64,000 nt of DNA, taken from the NCBI RefSeq assembly GCF_003514505.1, contig NZ_DOPX01000016.1, positions 1 to 64,000 of the forward strand, written 5' to 3'. This document shows, piece by piece, positions 50,257-57,780 of this stretch; the first letter of the stretch is position 1; every line of letters begins with the position of its first letter. The notes under the pieces are model-generated. The model saw nothing but the letters and a program-made list of their open reading frames with translations, was not told the origin of the DNA and searched no databases. Origin of the DNA: Proteiniclasticum sp. GTDB lineage: Bacteria; Bacillota; Clostridia; Clostridiales; Clostridiaceae. The position numbers and the translations under genes are program-made.

Positions 50257-51492
50257 ATGAGAATTGGGGCATTTTCTAAAAAACATCAGGTGACGCAGGA
50301 TGCAGTGCGTTTTTATCTGGAGAAGGGTCTTTTGGTGGCTCATAAGCGGGGAGAACAGTATTACTTCACTACTTCAGACGGAGAAGATCTGGAGACCATT
50401 AAAACGCTGAAAGGGCTGCAGTTTTCCCTCAGCGCCATCCTGGAACTTATGACCCTCAAAAGGCTCAGCGGAGAAGACTCGGCTCTCTATAGACAAAAGT
50501 ATCTGAAACATTTGAGAGTGCAGCAGGAAGAGGTTTTTGCCATGCGGAAGAAAGCCGAAAGCCTGGAAAGAATCCTTCAGGAAAAGATTGAGACAGTAGA
50601 AAAGGAGGAGAAGAAGGACCGGGTTTTGGGAATTCCTTTAGAAGCCCTCTCCATCCTTGCCTGTCCCTCCTGCGGGGAAAGGCTTCCACTAAAAAGAGGG
50701 GATCTGGTGGATCATATGGTGGTGGAAGGGGACTTTTTGTGCGGCTGCGGCTATGAAGCCAAGGTCAGTGCAGGAGTCTTTGTCTATGAGCCTTCTGTCC
50801 GGACAAAGATGAACTGTGGCAGAAAAATGCAGACCAAAGAGGAGTTTCTTGAAAGCTCCAGCCATACCTACATCAATCATATCTACCAGACCATGGGTCT
50901 TATGATGGAGCGGATCCATGAGGTGAAAGCGCCTCTTCCTTATATGATGGAGATGAACAACTGTGTGGGCTTTTTCCTTCAGCAGTACCTGAAAGAGCTT
51001 CGGGAGGAAACCACCTATATTCTGGTGGACTACGACTTAGAGAGGATCCTTCAGCTGAAAAGAAATCTGGAAACTTATGCGAAGCACGATAGATTTCTCT
51101 TTCTCTGCTGCGATTATGACTACCTTCCATTGAAGGAGCAAAGTGTGGATCTTCTGGTGGATTTTGGCATGGTGCGAAACTTTGAAAAAGAAACAGGCAA
51201 GTGTCTTCTAACTCCGGTGCTGCCACTTTTAAAGGAGGAAGGAGACTACGTGGGGGCGTCTCTTTATGCAGAGGTAAAAAAGTCAGAGCTTCGCCTTGAA
51301 GGAAAAGGATATGAGGAGCATTATCTTTCAGAGAAGATGAAGACGCAAGGTCTTCAGATGGTAAAAGAATCTTCACTGGGGCCAGCCTTTCAGGAGAATC
51401 CAGAAGATCCGTATCTTCTGGGAAAACCTCTTTATCAGAAGGTGATTCATGGAAGAAAGAGGAAGAGTAGCATTGTTTTAGAAGCCATATAA
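50257..51492 (+). CDS. MerR-type regulator fused to a zinc ribbon and methyltransferase-like domain
   Basis: The 411-residue protein opens with a MerR winged helix (MRIGAFSKKHQVTQDAVRFY, residues 1-70) and a coiled coil (80-125). Next is a four-cysteine element (ILACPSCGERLPL ... DFLCGCGYEAK, about 133-170), resembling the N-terminal ribbon of RlmA-type and Trm112-like proteins. The C-terminal 220 residues look like a class I SAM methyltransferase: TYILVDYDLERILQLKRNL, LFLCCDYDYLPLKEQSVDLL. It is monocistronic, with its own promoter and terminator. It may sense a small molecule and modify it or an RNA. Domain calls are good, the joint function is unknown. Confidence 0.72.
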   Translation: MRIGAFSKKHQVTQDAVRFYLEKGLLVAHKRGEQYYFTTSDGEDLETIKTLKGLQFSLSAILELMTLKRLSGEDSALYRQKYLKHLRVQQEEVFAMRKKAESLERILQEKIETVEKEEKKDRVLGIPLEALSILACPSCGERLPLKRGDLVDHMVVEGDFLCGCGYEAKVSAGVFVYEPSVRTKMNCGRKMQTKEEFLESSSHTYINHIYQTMGLMMERIHEVKAPLPYMMEMNNCVGFFLQQYLKELREETTYILVDYDLERILQLKRNLETYAKHDRFLFLCCDYDYLPLKEQSVDLLVDFGMVRNFEKETGKCLLTPVLPLLKEEGDYVGASLYAEVKKSELRLEGKGYEEHYLSEKMKTQGLQMVKESSLGPAFQENPEDPYLLGKPLYQKVIHGRKRKSSIVLEAI

Positions 51493-51512
51493 GAGAAGAA
51501 TGAATCATCAGG

Positions 51513-51544
51513 AAAACCATGGAGTCAAGACCATGGTTTTTTGT
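51513..51544 (+). terminator. Terminator after the MerR-methyltransferase gene
   Basis: AAAACCATGG (51513-51522) pairs with CCATGGTTTT (51531-51540) around an 8-base loop, followed by more T residues. Confidence 0.88.
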
Positions 51545-51655
51545 TATTTTACAGAAAATCCGCTGAATCTTCCTGTTGACATGGACAAAAGACGATAATT
51601 TAACATAATCATATAAGTTTGAAAAATATCAAACAAAATGCGGGAGGAAACAGAA

Positions 51656-53452
51656 GTGAAAAAGAGAAATCTGAAATGGTATGCAGGGCTTCTACTGGTC
51701 TTTATGATCATGAGCTTTGCCGGATGCCAGAAAAGCGATGCACCAAAAGAAGAAGAAAAGGGACTTTATACAGCAGGCACCTATGAAGAAACCGTCCAGG
51801 GACATAATGGAGACCTGACGGTCTCTGTGGAACTGTCCAAGGATGCCATCGTATCCGTAAAGGTGCTGTCCCACAAAGAATCTGCAGGGATCAGCGATGC
51901 ACCACTCGAAAGAATCCCTGAAGAGATTGTGGATGGACAGACGCTGGCTGTGGATACAATTGCGGGAGCCACGGTAACTTCCAAGGCCATCCTGGCCGCA
52001 GTAGAAGCTTGCATTGTAAAAGCAGGCGGGGATGCGGAAAAGCTGAAAGCAGCCACAGACAAGGAAGAAGAAACCAAGGTCACTGAGATCACCACGGACG
52101 TGGTGGTAGTCGGCGGAGGCGGTGCTGGACTCGTGGCCGCCGCATCGGCAGAAGAGCATGGCGCCAAAGTCATCGTGCTGGAAAAGCTCGCTGCCACAGG
52201 TGGTTCCACTGCCCTGTCTGGTGGAGGGATTTCCGCCACAGACACCAAGTTCCAAAGAGCAGAAGGCATTGAAGACTCGAAGGAATCCTGGATGGAGCTT
52301 TGGAAAGAGCGCCAGGACGCGTCCAATAAAGAAGGGGTGTATCCGGATTACGACTTTGTGGACCGGTTCATGGATGCCGCTGTAGTCACCACGGAGTGGC
52401 TGGTGGATACGGTGAAGCATGAATACTCTGCCATCATGGGCTTCGGACTGGATCCAGTGAGAAGACTTCATTTTGCCAAGAGCGACGCCACCACGAAAGG
52501 TGGAACGACCTTAACCAACAACATCAAGAATTTCATCACCGGAGAAGGCGTGGAAATCAGAACGGAAACCGAAGTAGTGGACATCCTGGTGGATGAAAAC
52601 GGAAAAGTCATCGGCGTGGAAGCAAAAGACAAGAACGGAAAGGTCATTGTCCATGCGGATAAAGTGATTCTCGCAGCAGGAGGCTTTGCCAAGAGTGAAG
52701 AGCTTCTGGAGAGATTTGTGCCTGAAGCCAAAGGCACCTCCGCTCTTAGCTGGGCTTCTGTAGGAAGCACCGGAGACGGCATCGTCATGGCAGAAAAGCT
52801 CGGGGCGGCGCTATATGAGGAGCCTTGGATCATTGGCCTTGGCATCGGCAGCAAGATTCCAGGGACCCAAGCCCTAGGCATGGACTGGACAAGGCTTTAT
52901 GTGAACTACCAGGGTGAAAGATTCATGAACGAGGAAGTGCACTACTCCATCGCCACCAACAAGCTCATTGAAGAAAAGGGCACCTGGCTCCTGGTGGATT
53001 CCACAGAAGCCAATGCGGATCTTGTGAAGGCTTTAGAAGCGGCCATGCCTTCTGAGGAAGTGGTGAAGGGAGAAACCTTCAAGGAACTGGCTGAAAATAT
53101 GAAGGTTCCAGTGGAAACACTAGAAGAAACCATGAAGACCTTCAATGAGGGCGTGAAGTCCGGTGTGGACGCCATGGGCAAGTCCAAGGACTATCTGGTA
53201 TCTGTGGAAAAAGCCCCTTACTATGCCATCAAGTTCTACCCAGTGACCATGGGGACCTTTGGCGGAGTAAAGACCAATGATTCCTTCCAGGTGCTGAAAG
53301 AAGATGGAAGCATCATCGAGAACCTCTATGCCACAGGAGAAAATGCCAACAAAATTCTCTACAATCAGGTGTACATGTCCGGATCCGCAGTGCAGTTTGC
53401 GCTGACCAGCGGAAGAATCGCAGGACAGCATGCTGCGGAGAACCTCAAATAA
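51656..53452 (+). CDS. FMN-binding flavoprotein lipoprotein (fumarate/urocanate reductase-like)
   Basis: The GTG at 51656 follows GGGAGG and starts MKKRNLKWYAGLLL. An in-frame ATG at 51638 has no ribosome site. A lipobox (MSFAGCQ) predicts anchoring on the outer face. An FMN-binding domain (residues about 40-120) carries the flavinylation motif DTIAGATVTSKA. The FAD-dependent reductase domain follows: DVVVVGGGGAGLVAAASA, STALSGGG, VILAAGGFAKS, and the C-terminal GENANKILYNQVYMSGSAVQ. This layout is that of extracellular electron-transfer reductases acting on fumarate, urocanate or similar substrates. The substrate is not readable here. A terminator follows. Confidence 0.88.
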   Translation: MKKRNLKWYAGLLLVFMIMSFAGCQKSDAPKEEEKGLYTAGTYEETVQGHNGDLTVSVELSKDAIVSVKVLSHKESAGISDAPLERIPEEIVDGQTLAVDTIAGATVTSKAILAAVEACIVKAGGDAEKLKAATDKEEETKVTEITTDVVVVGGGGAGLVAAASAEEHGAKVIVLEKLAATGGSTALSGGGISATDTKFQRAEGIEDSKESWMELWKERQDASNKEGVYPDYDFVDRFMDAAVVTTEWLVDTVKHEYSAIMGFGLDPVRRLHFAKSDATTKGGTTLTNNIKNFITGEGVEIRTETEVVDILVDENGKVIGVEAKDKNGKVIVHADKVILAAGGFAKSEELLERFVPEAKGTSALSWASVGSTGDGIVMAEKLGAALYEEPWIIGLGIGSKIPGTQALGMDWTRLYVNYQGERFMNEEVHYSIATNKLIEEKGTWLLVDSTEANADLVKALEAAMPSEEVVKGETFKELAENMKVPVETLEETMKTFNEGVKSGVDAMGKSKDYLVSVEKAPYYAIKFYPVTMGTFGGVKTNDSFQVLKEDGSIIENLYATGENANKILYNQVYMSGSAVQFALTSGRIAGQHAAENLK

Positions 53453-53470
53453 TTCATTTGACTACAGGAA

Positions 53471-53496
53471 AAGGTGCTGGAGACAGCACTTTTTTC
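53471..53496 (+). terminator. Terminator after the flavoprotein gene
   Basis: AAGGTGCTG (53471-53479) pairs with CAGCACTTT (53484-53492) around GAGA, with a run of T residues. Confidence 0.88.
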
Positions 53497-53532
53497 TTTG
53501 GAAAAACAGCAGATGCAGAGCGTGTGAAAAAG

Positions 53533-53578
53533 AATCCCGTTTCATTTCAATTGGATGCAATTGAAATGAAACGGGATT
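53533..53578. repeat. 46-bp perfect palindrome upstream of marR (candidate operator)
   Basis: Arms of 21 bases (53533-53553 and 53558-53578) are perfectly complementary around GATG. The inner part reads TTCAATTG-GATG-CAATTGAA, which fits MarR-family operators. The right arm covers the -35 and spacer of the promoter at 53561-53589. Confidence 0.85.
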
Positions 53579-53589
53579 TCGATTATAGT
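53561..53589 (+). promoter_or_regulatory. Promoter of marR and the exporter gene
   Basis: -35 TTGAAA (53561-53566), 17-base spacer, -10 TATAGT (53584-53589). The predicted start of transcription (about 53596) coincides with the ATG of marR. Confidence 0.72.
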
Positions 53590-53595
53590 AAAGGT

Positions 53596-54060
53596 ATGGA
53601 AACGAAGAAAAAAAGTTATGGCAAAGAACACGATCTCAATCTGAAACTGCTGATCTCACTCAGCCGGAGCCTTTCCATGGTCCATAAGGAGACCATGAAG
53701 AACATGAAGGACTCTGGACTGACCCCCTCGCAATTTATGGTACTGGAGGTTTTATATCACAAAGGAGACATGAGGGTCTGCGAGATCACAGAGAAGATTT
53801 TAACCAGTGGAGGCAATATGACTGTGGTCATACAAAACCTTCTTAAGGAAGACTATGTGGTGAAAAAAGCCACTCCTGGAGACAGAAGGTCTTATCAGTT
53901 GAGTCTCACTGAAAAAGGAAAAGATGTCATGGAAGAGGTGTTCCCGAAGCATCTTTCCATTATGAAAGAGTCCATGGAGGGCCTCAGCGAGGACGAAAAG
54001 AAAACCCTCATCACTCTTCTGAAAAAAATGCAAAGGCTGGATGAACATGAAGCTCCGTAA
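53596..54060 (+). CDS. MarR-family transcriptional regulator
   Basis: The 154-residue winged-helix regulator has helix 1 LNLKLLISLSRSLSMVHKE, the recognition region LTPSQFMVLEVLYHKGD and TSGGNMTVVIQNLLKEDYV, and the wing motif PGDRRSYQLSLTEKG. The frame is open further upstream, but those residues cross the palindrome and terminator, so the ATG at 53596 is preferred. There is no clear ribosome site, and the promoter places the transcript start at or next to this ATG, suggesting a leaderless mRNA. It overlaps the exporter gene by 20 bases and probably represses both. Confidence 0.88.
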   Translation: METKKKSYGKEHDLNLKLLISLSRSLSMVHKETMKNMKDSGLTPSQFMVLEVLYHKGDMRVCEITEKILTSGGNMTVVIQNLLKEDYVVKKATPGDRRSYQLSLTEKGKDVMEEVFPKHLSIMKESMEGLSEDEKKTLITLLKKMQRLDEHEAP

Positions 54061-55060
54061 ATATGTAGGATACCGAACCTTTAAAACGGCCATAGGCGCA
54101 ACCCTGGCAGTCCTCATCGCTCAGTATGTGGGGCTTTCCTACGCGGTTTCTGCCGGGGTCATCACGGTGCTCAGTGTCCAGAGCACCAAGAGAAAATCCA
54201 TTGAGATCGCTCTTCGGAGACTGGGTTCCACCACCCTTGCCCTGGCGGTGGCGGTGGGGGTGTTTCTTCTCTTTGGCTACTCTGCCTGGAGCTTTGGGAT
54301 TTACCTTCTCCTCTTCATCCCCACGGCAGCGGCGCTGAACCTCAACGAGGGCATTGTACCCAGCACCGTCCTTGTGACTCATTTGCTCATAGAGGAGTCC
54401 GTGGCTTTTTCCTGGATCCTCAATGAGTATGGCATTCTCATTATAGGCGCAGGCATTGCCCTTTTACTCAATACCTATATGCCCAGTGTGGAAAAGGACA
54501 TCCGAGCTGCGCAGAAGGAAGTGGAAGAGCTTTTCCGGGCCATTCTTCTCAGCTTCTCCAGAAGCATTCTCACCCAGAAGAAGGATGCGGAGGAAGAAGT
54601 GTTGCTTCAAAAGCTGGATGCGACACTAAAAAGAGGTATGGACAAAGCCCAGAGGCTTGCCTCCAACTACCTCTCCGAAAGCTTTGTGTATTATGTGCGC
54701 TATATGGAAATGCGGATCAAGCAGTACGAAGTGCTGAAAATCATGAGCGACCATCTGAACCATGTGACCAGGTACTATGAACAGAACCGTCTGGTGGCGT
54801 CTCTTTCAGAACTGGTCAGTGATCAGTTCCATGAGCTGAACACCGCAAAAGAGCTCATGGATGATCTTTGTGATTATCTGGAGATCTTCAGAGGACAGGA
54901 CCTGCCAAAAACCAGAGAAGAGTTTGAGAACCGGTCCAGTCTTTATCAGTACATAAGGGATCTTCAGCGGCTTTTGGAAATCAAGAAGAAGTTTTCTGAA
55001 AGCCTCTCAGACTATGACAAAGAAACCTTCTGGAAACAGAAAAAAGATGGAGCAGCGTAA
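54041..55060 (+). CDS. Aromatic acid exporter (ArAE/FUSC type) membrane protein
   Basis: Residues 1-145 form about four to six membrane segments (FKTAIGATLAVLIAQYVGL, LGSTTLALAVAVGVFLLF, YGILIIGAGIALLLN). Residues 150-339 are a cytoplasmic helical domain of the ArAE_1_C type. Relatives export aromatic acids or related toxic compounds. The preceding MarR-type gene overlaps it and is a common partner, since MarR proteins often sense phenolic compounds. Confidence 0.85.
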   Translation: MNMKLRKYVGYRTFKTAIGATLAVLIAQYVGLSYAVSAGVITVLSVQSTKRKSIEIALRRLGSTTLALAVAVGVFLLFGYSAWSFGIYLLLFIPTAAALNLNEGIVPSTVLVTHLLIEESVAFSWILNEYGILIIGAGIALLLNTYMPSVEKDIRAAQKEVEELFRAILLSFSRSILTQKKDAEEEVLLQKLDATLKRGMDKAQRLASNYLSESFVYYVRYMEMRIKQYEVLKIMSDHLNHVTRYYEQNRLVASLSELVSDQFHELNTAKELMDDLCDYLEIFRGQDLPKTREEFENRSSLYQYIRDLQRLLEIKKKFSESLSDYDKETFWKQKKDGAA

Positions 55061-55079
55061 GTGGCTGCTCCATCTTTTT
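55041..55079 (+). terminator. Terminator overlapping the exporter stop codon
   Basis: AAAAAGATGGAGCAGC (55041-55056) pairs with GCTGCTCCATCTTTTT (55064-55079), a 16-bp stem. The exporter stop lies in the loop. Both strands carry a T run, so it can serve both directions and also ends the minus-strand XRE gene. Confidence 0.92.
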
Positions 55080-55095
55080 CTGCTATGTTTATCTT

Positions 55096-55434
55096 TTAGT
55101 CCTGGCCCTCTCTCACCACTTTTTTCGCTTTCAGGTAGCGGATGAGCTCTTCTTTATCCTCAGGACTCCAGTCCGGAAAATCCCGAAGAAGCTCCGTCAG
55201 CTCGCCCTGCAGGGTGGTCTCCCGGAGAAACATGGGCTCCTCCTCTTTGAAAAAGGTGTACATGGAGATGTCCAGCGCTTTACAAAGGCTTGTCAGGGTA
55301 TCGATGGGGGGCAAACTCTTCCCGTGCTCTATATCGCTGATATAGGAGATGGAAAGGTTTGTGACACTGGCGACTTCTTTCAAAGTAAGTCTCTTTTGTT
55401 TCCTGGCTGCTTTCAGTTTTTCACCAATGCTCAT
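55096..55434 (-). CDS. XRE-family regulator, short-chain sensor type
   Basis: The ATG at 55434 follows GGAGG. A TTG at 55446 overlaps that site and is rejected. The 112-residue protein has an XRE helix-turn-helix (KLKAARKQKRLTLKEVASVT, ISYISDIEHGKSLPP) and a short acidic C-terminal helix pair (WSPEDKEELIRYLKAKK). It is divergent from a second XRE gene and shares an intergenic region that holds two dyads with TTACG/CGTAA half-sites. Confidence 0.9.
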   Translation of the reverse strand: MSIGEKLKAARKQKRLTLKEVASVTNLSISYISDIEHGKSLPPIDTLTSLCKALDISMYTFFKEEEPMFLRETTLQGELTELLRDFPDWSPEDKEELIRYLKAKKVVREGQD

Positions 55435-55450
55435 AAGATCCTCCAAATTC

Positions 55451-55471
55451 CGTAAATTTTGGTATTTTACG
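55451..55471. promoter_or_regulatory. Candidate XRE operator 1
   Basis: CGTAAA (55451-55456) and TTTACG (55466-55471) form a dyad just upstream of the minus-strand XRE gene. The half-site recurs in operator 2. Confidence 0.6.
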
Positions 55472-55517
55472 TTTATTTTACAATGAAAAACAGGGAAGAA
55501 GTTACAGGAAAGATAAA

Positions 55518-55534
55518 TTACGCCAAGGGCGTAA
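55518..55534. promoter_or_regulatory. Candidate XRE operator 2
   Basis: TTACGCC (55518-55524) and GGCGTAA (55528-55534) are a perfect inverted repeat with a 3-base centre, 6 bases before the -35 of the plus-strand XRE gene. Confidence 0.65.
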
Positions 55535-55540
55535 AATCCA

Positions 55541-55568
55541 TTGAATTATTTCGGTTTGAACGTATAAT
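55541..55568 (+). promoter_or_regulatory. Promoter of the plus-strand XRE gene
   Basis: -35 TTGAAT (55541-55546), 16-base spacer, -10 TATAAT (55563-55568). Confidence 0.72.
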
Positions 55569-55589
55569 AATCTTATAGGGGGTGGAGGA

Positions 55590-55796
55590 GTGGTCACTAT
55601 CGGAGATAATATACGCAAATACCGAAAAAAGAAGAATCTGACACAAAAAGAACTTGGAGACATTGTAGGAATATCAAATACATATCTTTCGGACATGGAA
55701 ATCGGAAGAACAAATCCGTCCATTAAAACACTGAAAAGAATCGCCAAAGGTCTGGAAATCAGCTATGTGGACCTTCTGAAAGATACAGAAGAATAG
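55590..55796 (+). CDS. Small XRE-family regulator (68 aa)
   Basis: A GTG start follows AGGGGGTGG. The protein is little more than a helix-turn-helix (IRKYRKKKNLTQKELGDIVG, ISNTYLSDMEIGRTNPSI), typical of phage-type or autoregulatory Cro/CI-like proteins. It is divergent from the other XRE gene, and the two probably act on the shared operators. A terminator follows. Confidence 0.9.
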   Translation: MVTIGDNIRKYRKKKNLTQKELGDIVGISNTYLSDMEIGRTNPSIKTLKRIAKGLEISYVDLLKDTEE

Positions 55797-55812
55797 AAGC
55801 AATCATTTTAAC

Positions 55813-55845
55813 GGGAGCAGGGATCTTTTCTGCTCCCTTTTACTT
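55813..55845 (+). terminator. Terminator after the small XRE gene
   Basis: GGGAGCAG (55813-55820) pairs with CTGCTCCC (55830-55837), followed by a T-rich run. Confidence 0.88.
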
Positions 55846-55869
55846 TTTGCACGAAGTTTCCGTTGCCCC

Positions 55870-55898
55870 TTGAAAAAAAACATGGAAACCATGATAAT
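55870..55898 (+). promoter_or_regulatory. Promoter of the 6-phosphogluconate dehydrogenase gene
   Basis: -35 TTGAAA (55870-55875), 17-base spacer, -10 GATAAT (55893-55898). Confidence 0.65.
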
Positions 55899-55964
55899 AA
55901 GAAGAAAGAGATTAACTTGTATCAAATTGATTTGGGCGGGAATCTGCCCCATGGAGGTTAGGAA

Positions 55965-57413
55965 ATGAAAGGTGCAATAGGTATTTATGGTTTTCGTGTC
56001 ATGGGAGAAAACCTGGCGAGAAATATAGAGTCTAAAGGGTATCCGGTGACCATTGGCAACCGAAGCGTGGAAGTCATCCGGGAGTTCATGGAAGGAAAGG
56101 GTAAGGAAGGGAAGTTCATTCCCGCCTATTCCATCGAAGAGTTCACCTCTTCTTTAGAAAAGCCCAGAAAAATCATGTTGATGATCAAGGCTGGAGAAAC
56201 GGTGGATCTCACCATTGAGAACTTTCTGCCTTATCTGGAACCAGGAGATACCATCATAGATGGAGGAAACTCCAATTATGAGGACACCGAAAGAAGAGTG
56301 CAGTACCTGGAGGAAAAAGGCATCTATTATATCGGCTCCGGTGTTTCTGGCGGAGAGCTGGGCGCTCTCTATGGACCCTCCATGATGCCCGGCGGGAACA
56401 AAGAAGCCTGGGCAGGAATAAAGGACATTTTCATGGCCATTGCCGCCAAGGCTGGCGCAAATGAAGATGAGCCCTGCACTACCTGGATTGGAAACGGAGG
56501 CTCCGGCCACTATGTAAAAACCGTACACAACGGCATTGAATATGGAGACATGCAGCTGATCTCAGAAGTCTATGCCATCCTGCGGGATGTGGTGGGTGTA
56601 GACAATGAGGAGATGGCGAAAATCTTCTCTGCCTGGAATAAAGGAAGACTGGAGAGCTATCTGGTGGAGATCACCTCCGAGATTCTCAATGAAAAGGATG
56701 AACACGGAGAGTATATCGTGAATTACATCCTGGATAAAGCCATGCAGAAGGGAACCGGTAAATGGACAGTGATCTCCGCTTTGGAAGAGGGAGAACCGGT
56801 GACCCTCATTACGGAAGCAGTTTATGCGAGAATCCTCTCCTCCATGAAGGCAGAAAGAGTGGCAGCGGCCAAAGGTGTGGAGAAACCAAGAAGCCTTCCA
56901 GAGAAGAAGGACACAGTGGATCTTCTGGAAAAAGCCCTGTATGCGGCAAAGATCATTTCCTATGCCCAGGGGTTCTCCCTCATGAAGGCAGCGTCGGACC
57001 ACTACCGATGGGAGCTGAAGCTGGGAGAGATTGCCTCCATCTGGAGAGGCGGCTGCATCATCCGCTCCGCTTTCCTCAATGACATCCGAAATGCTTATGA
57101 AGAGAATGTGGAGCTGAAGAACCTCATGGTGGCGCCTTTCTTCAGAAGTGAACTGGAAGAAGCTGTGAAGGGATTAAGAGAGATGGTGATCCTTGGCATA
57201 AGAAACGGCATCGCCATGCCGGCCATGAGCTCTGCCCTGTCTTACTATGACGGGTACCATACAGAAAACCTGCCGGCGAATCTTCTTCAGGCCCAAAGAG
57301 ACTACTTTGGAGCCCATATGTATGAAAGAGTGGACCGCCCAGAAGGGGAGTTCTTCCACCACAACTGGAGTGGAGAGGGCGGTAATACCGCTTCCACCAT
57401 TTACAAAGTATAA
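55965..57413 (+). CDS. gnd: 6-phosphogluconate dehydrogenase, decarboxylating
   Basis: This pentose phosphate enzyme oxidises 6-phosphogluconate to ribulose 5-phosphate, CO2 and NADPH. The N-terminal Rossmann motif is GIYGFRVMGENLARN, followed by MIKAGETVD, IIDGGNSNYEDTERR and GSGVSGGELGALYGPSMMPG. The catalytic helix HYVKTVHNGIEYGDMQLISE holds the Lys and substrate-binding residues. The C-terminus has QAQRDYFGAHMYERVD. Length 482 matches the long-chain family. The family usually has GVIGLAVMG; the Phe-Arg at this position is a small departure. The gene for lactonase (59309) in the same pathway is 2 kb away. Confidence 0.96.
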   Translation: MKGAIGIYGFRVMGENLARNIESKGYPVTIGNRSVEVIREFMEGKGKEGKFIPAYSIEEFTSSLEKPRKIMLMIKAGETVDLTIENFLPYLEPGDTIIDGGNSNYEDTERRVQYLEEKGIYYIGSGVSGGELGALYGPSMMPGGNKEAWAGIKDIFMAIAAKAGANEDEPCTTWIGNGGSGHYVKTVHNGIEYGDMQLISEVYAILRDVVGVDNEEMAKIFSAWNKGRLESYLVEITSEILNEKDEHGEYIVNYILDKAMQKGTGKWTVISALEEGEPVTLITEAVYARILSSMKAERVAAAKGVEKPRSLPEKKDTVDLLEKALYAAKIISYAQGFSLMKAASDHYRWELKLGEIASIWRGGCIIRSAFLNDIRNAYEENVELKNLMVAPFFRSELEEAVKGLREMVILGIRNGIAMPAMSSALSYYDGYHTENLPANLLQAQRDYFGAHMYERVDRPEGEFFHHNWSGEGGNTASTIYKV

Positions 57414-57435
57414 AAAAGCTGAAAACAGCAGATTC

Positions 57436-57467
57436 AAAGACCTCGGGCAGATGCTTGGGGTCTTTTT
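57436..57467 (+). terminator. Terminator after gnd
   Basis: AAAGACC (57436-57442) pairs with GGTCTTT (57459-57465) with a 16-base loop, followed by T residues. Confidence 0.75.
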
Positions 57468-57780
57468 ACGAATAAGAAAGGAAATAAAATACGAAATATA
57501 TGGGAAAAGGTCTCCGGATGTACGTATACCTTCTATCATAAAAGCACCCGGGATGCAGCGTGAAAGACCGAATGATGTTATGCACAGCTGTGGATATCAT
57601 ATGGATAAATACGGATATTGAGGGAGAAATCCACTAAAAAAGCAGAAAAGACCAAAGAAAACCGTTTCCATTCTCAAAACTGTGAAGAGTTCAAAATCAC
57701 GAATAAAAAATATTGCTTATTCCTTAATGTTCGGATAGAATAGAGAAGTAATCATACTAAATATTCATACGAGGTGTAAA
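57468..57780. other. Leader region of the permease gene
   Basis: No gene is supported, although a frame is open to 57621. A purine riboswitch was looked for, because such permeases often have one, and its conserved core was not found. The region ends with the promoter at 57713-57741 and the ribosome site GAGGTG. Confidence 0.5.
57713..57741 (+). promoter_or_regulatory. Promoter of the permease gene
   Basis: -35 TTGCTT (57713-57718), 17-base spacer, -10 TAGAAT (57736-57741). Confidence 0.62.

Noticed and set aside
57468..57780. Guanine/adenine riboswitch before the purine-type permease
   Set aside because: The conserved riboswitch core and flanking stem were not found on inspection.
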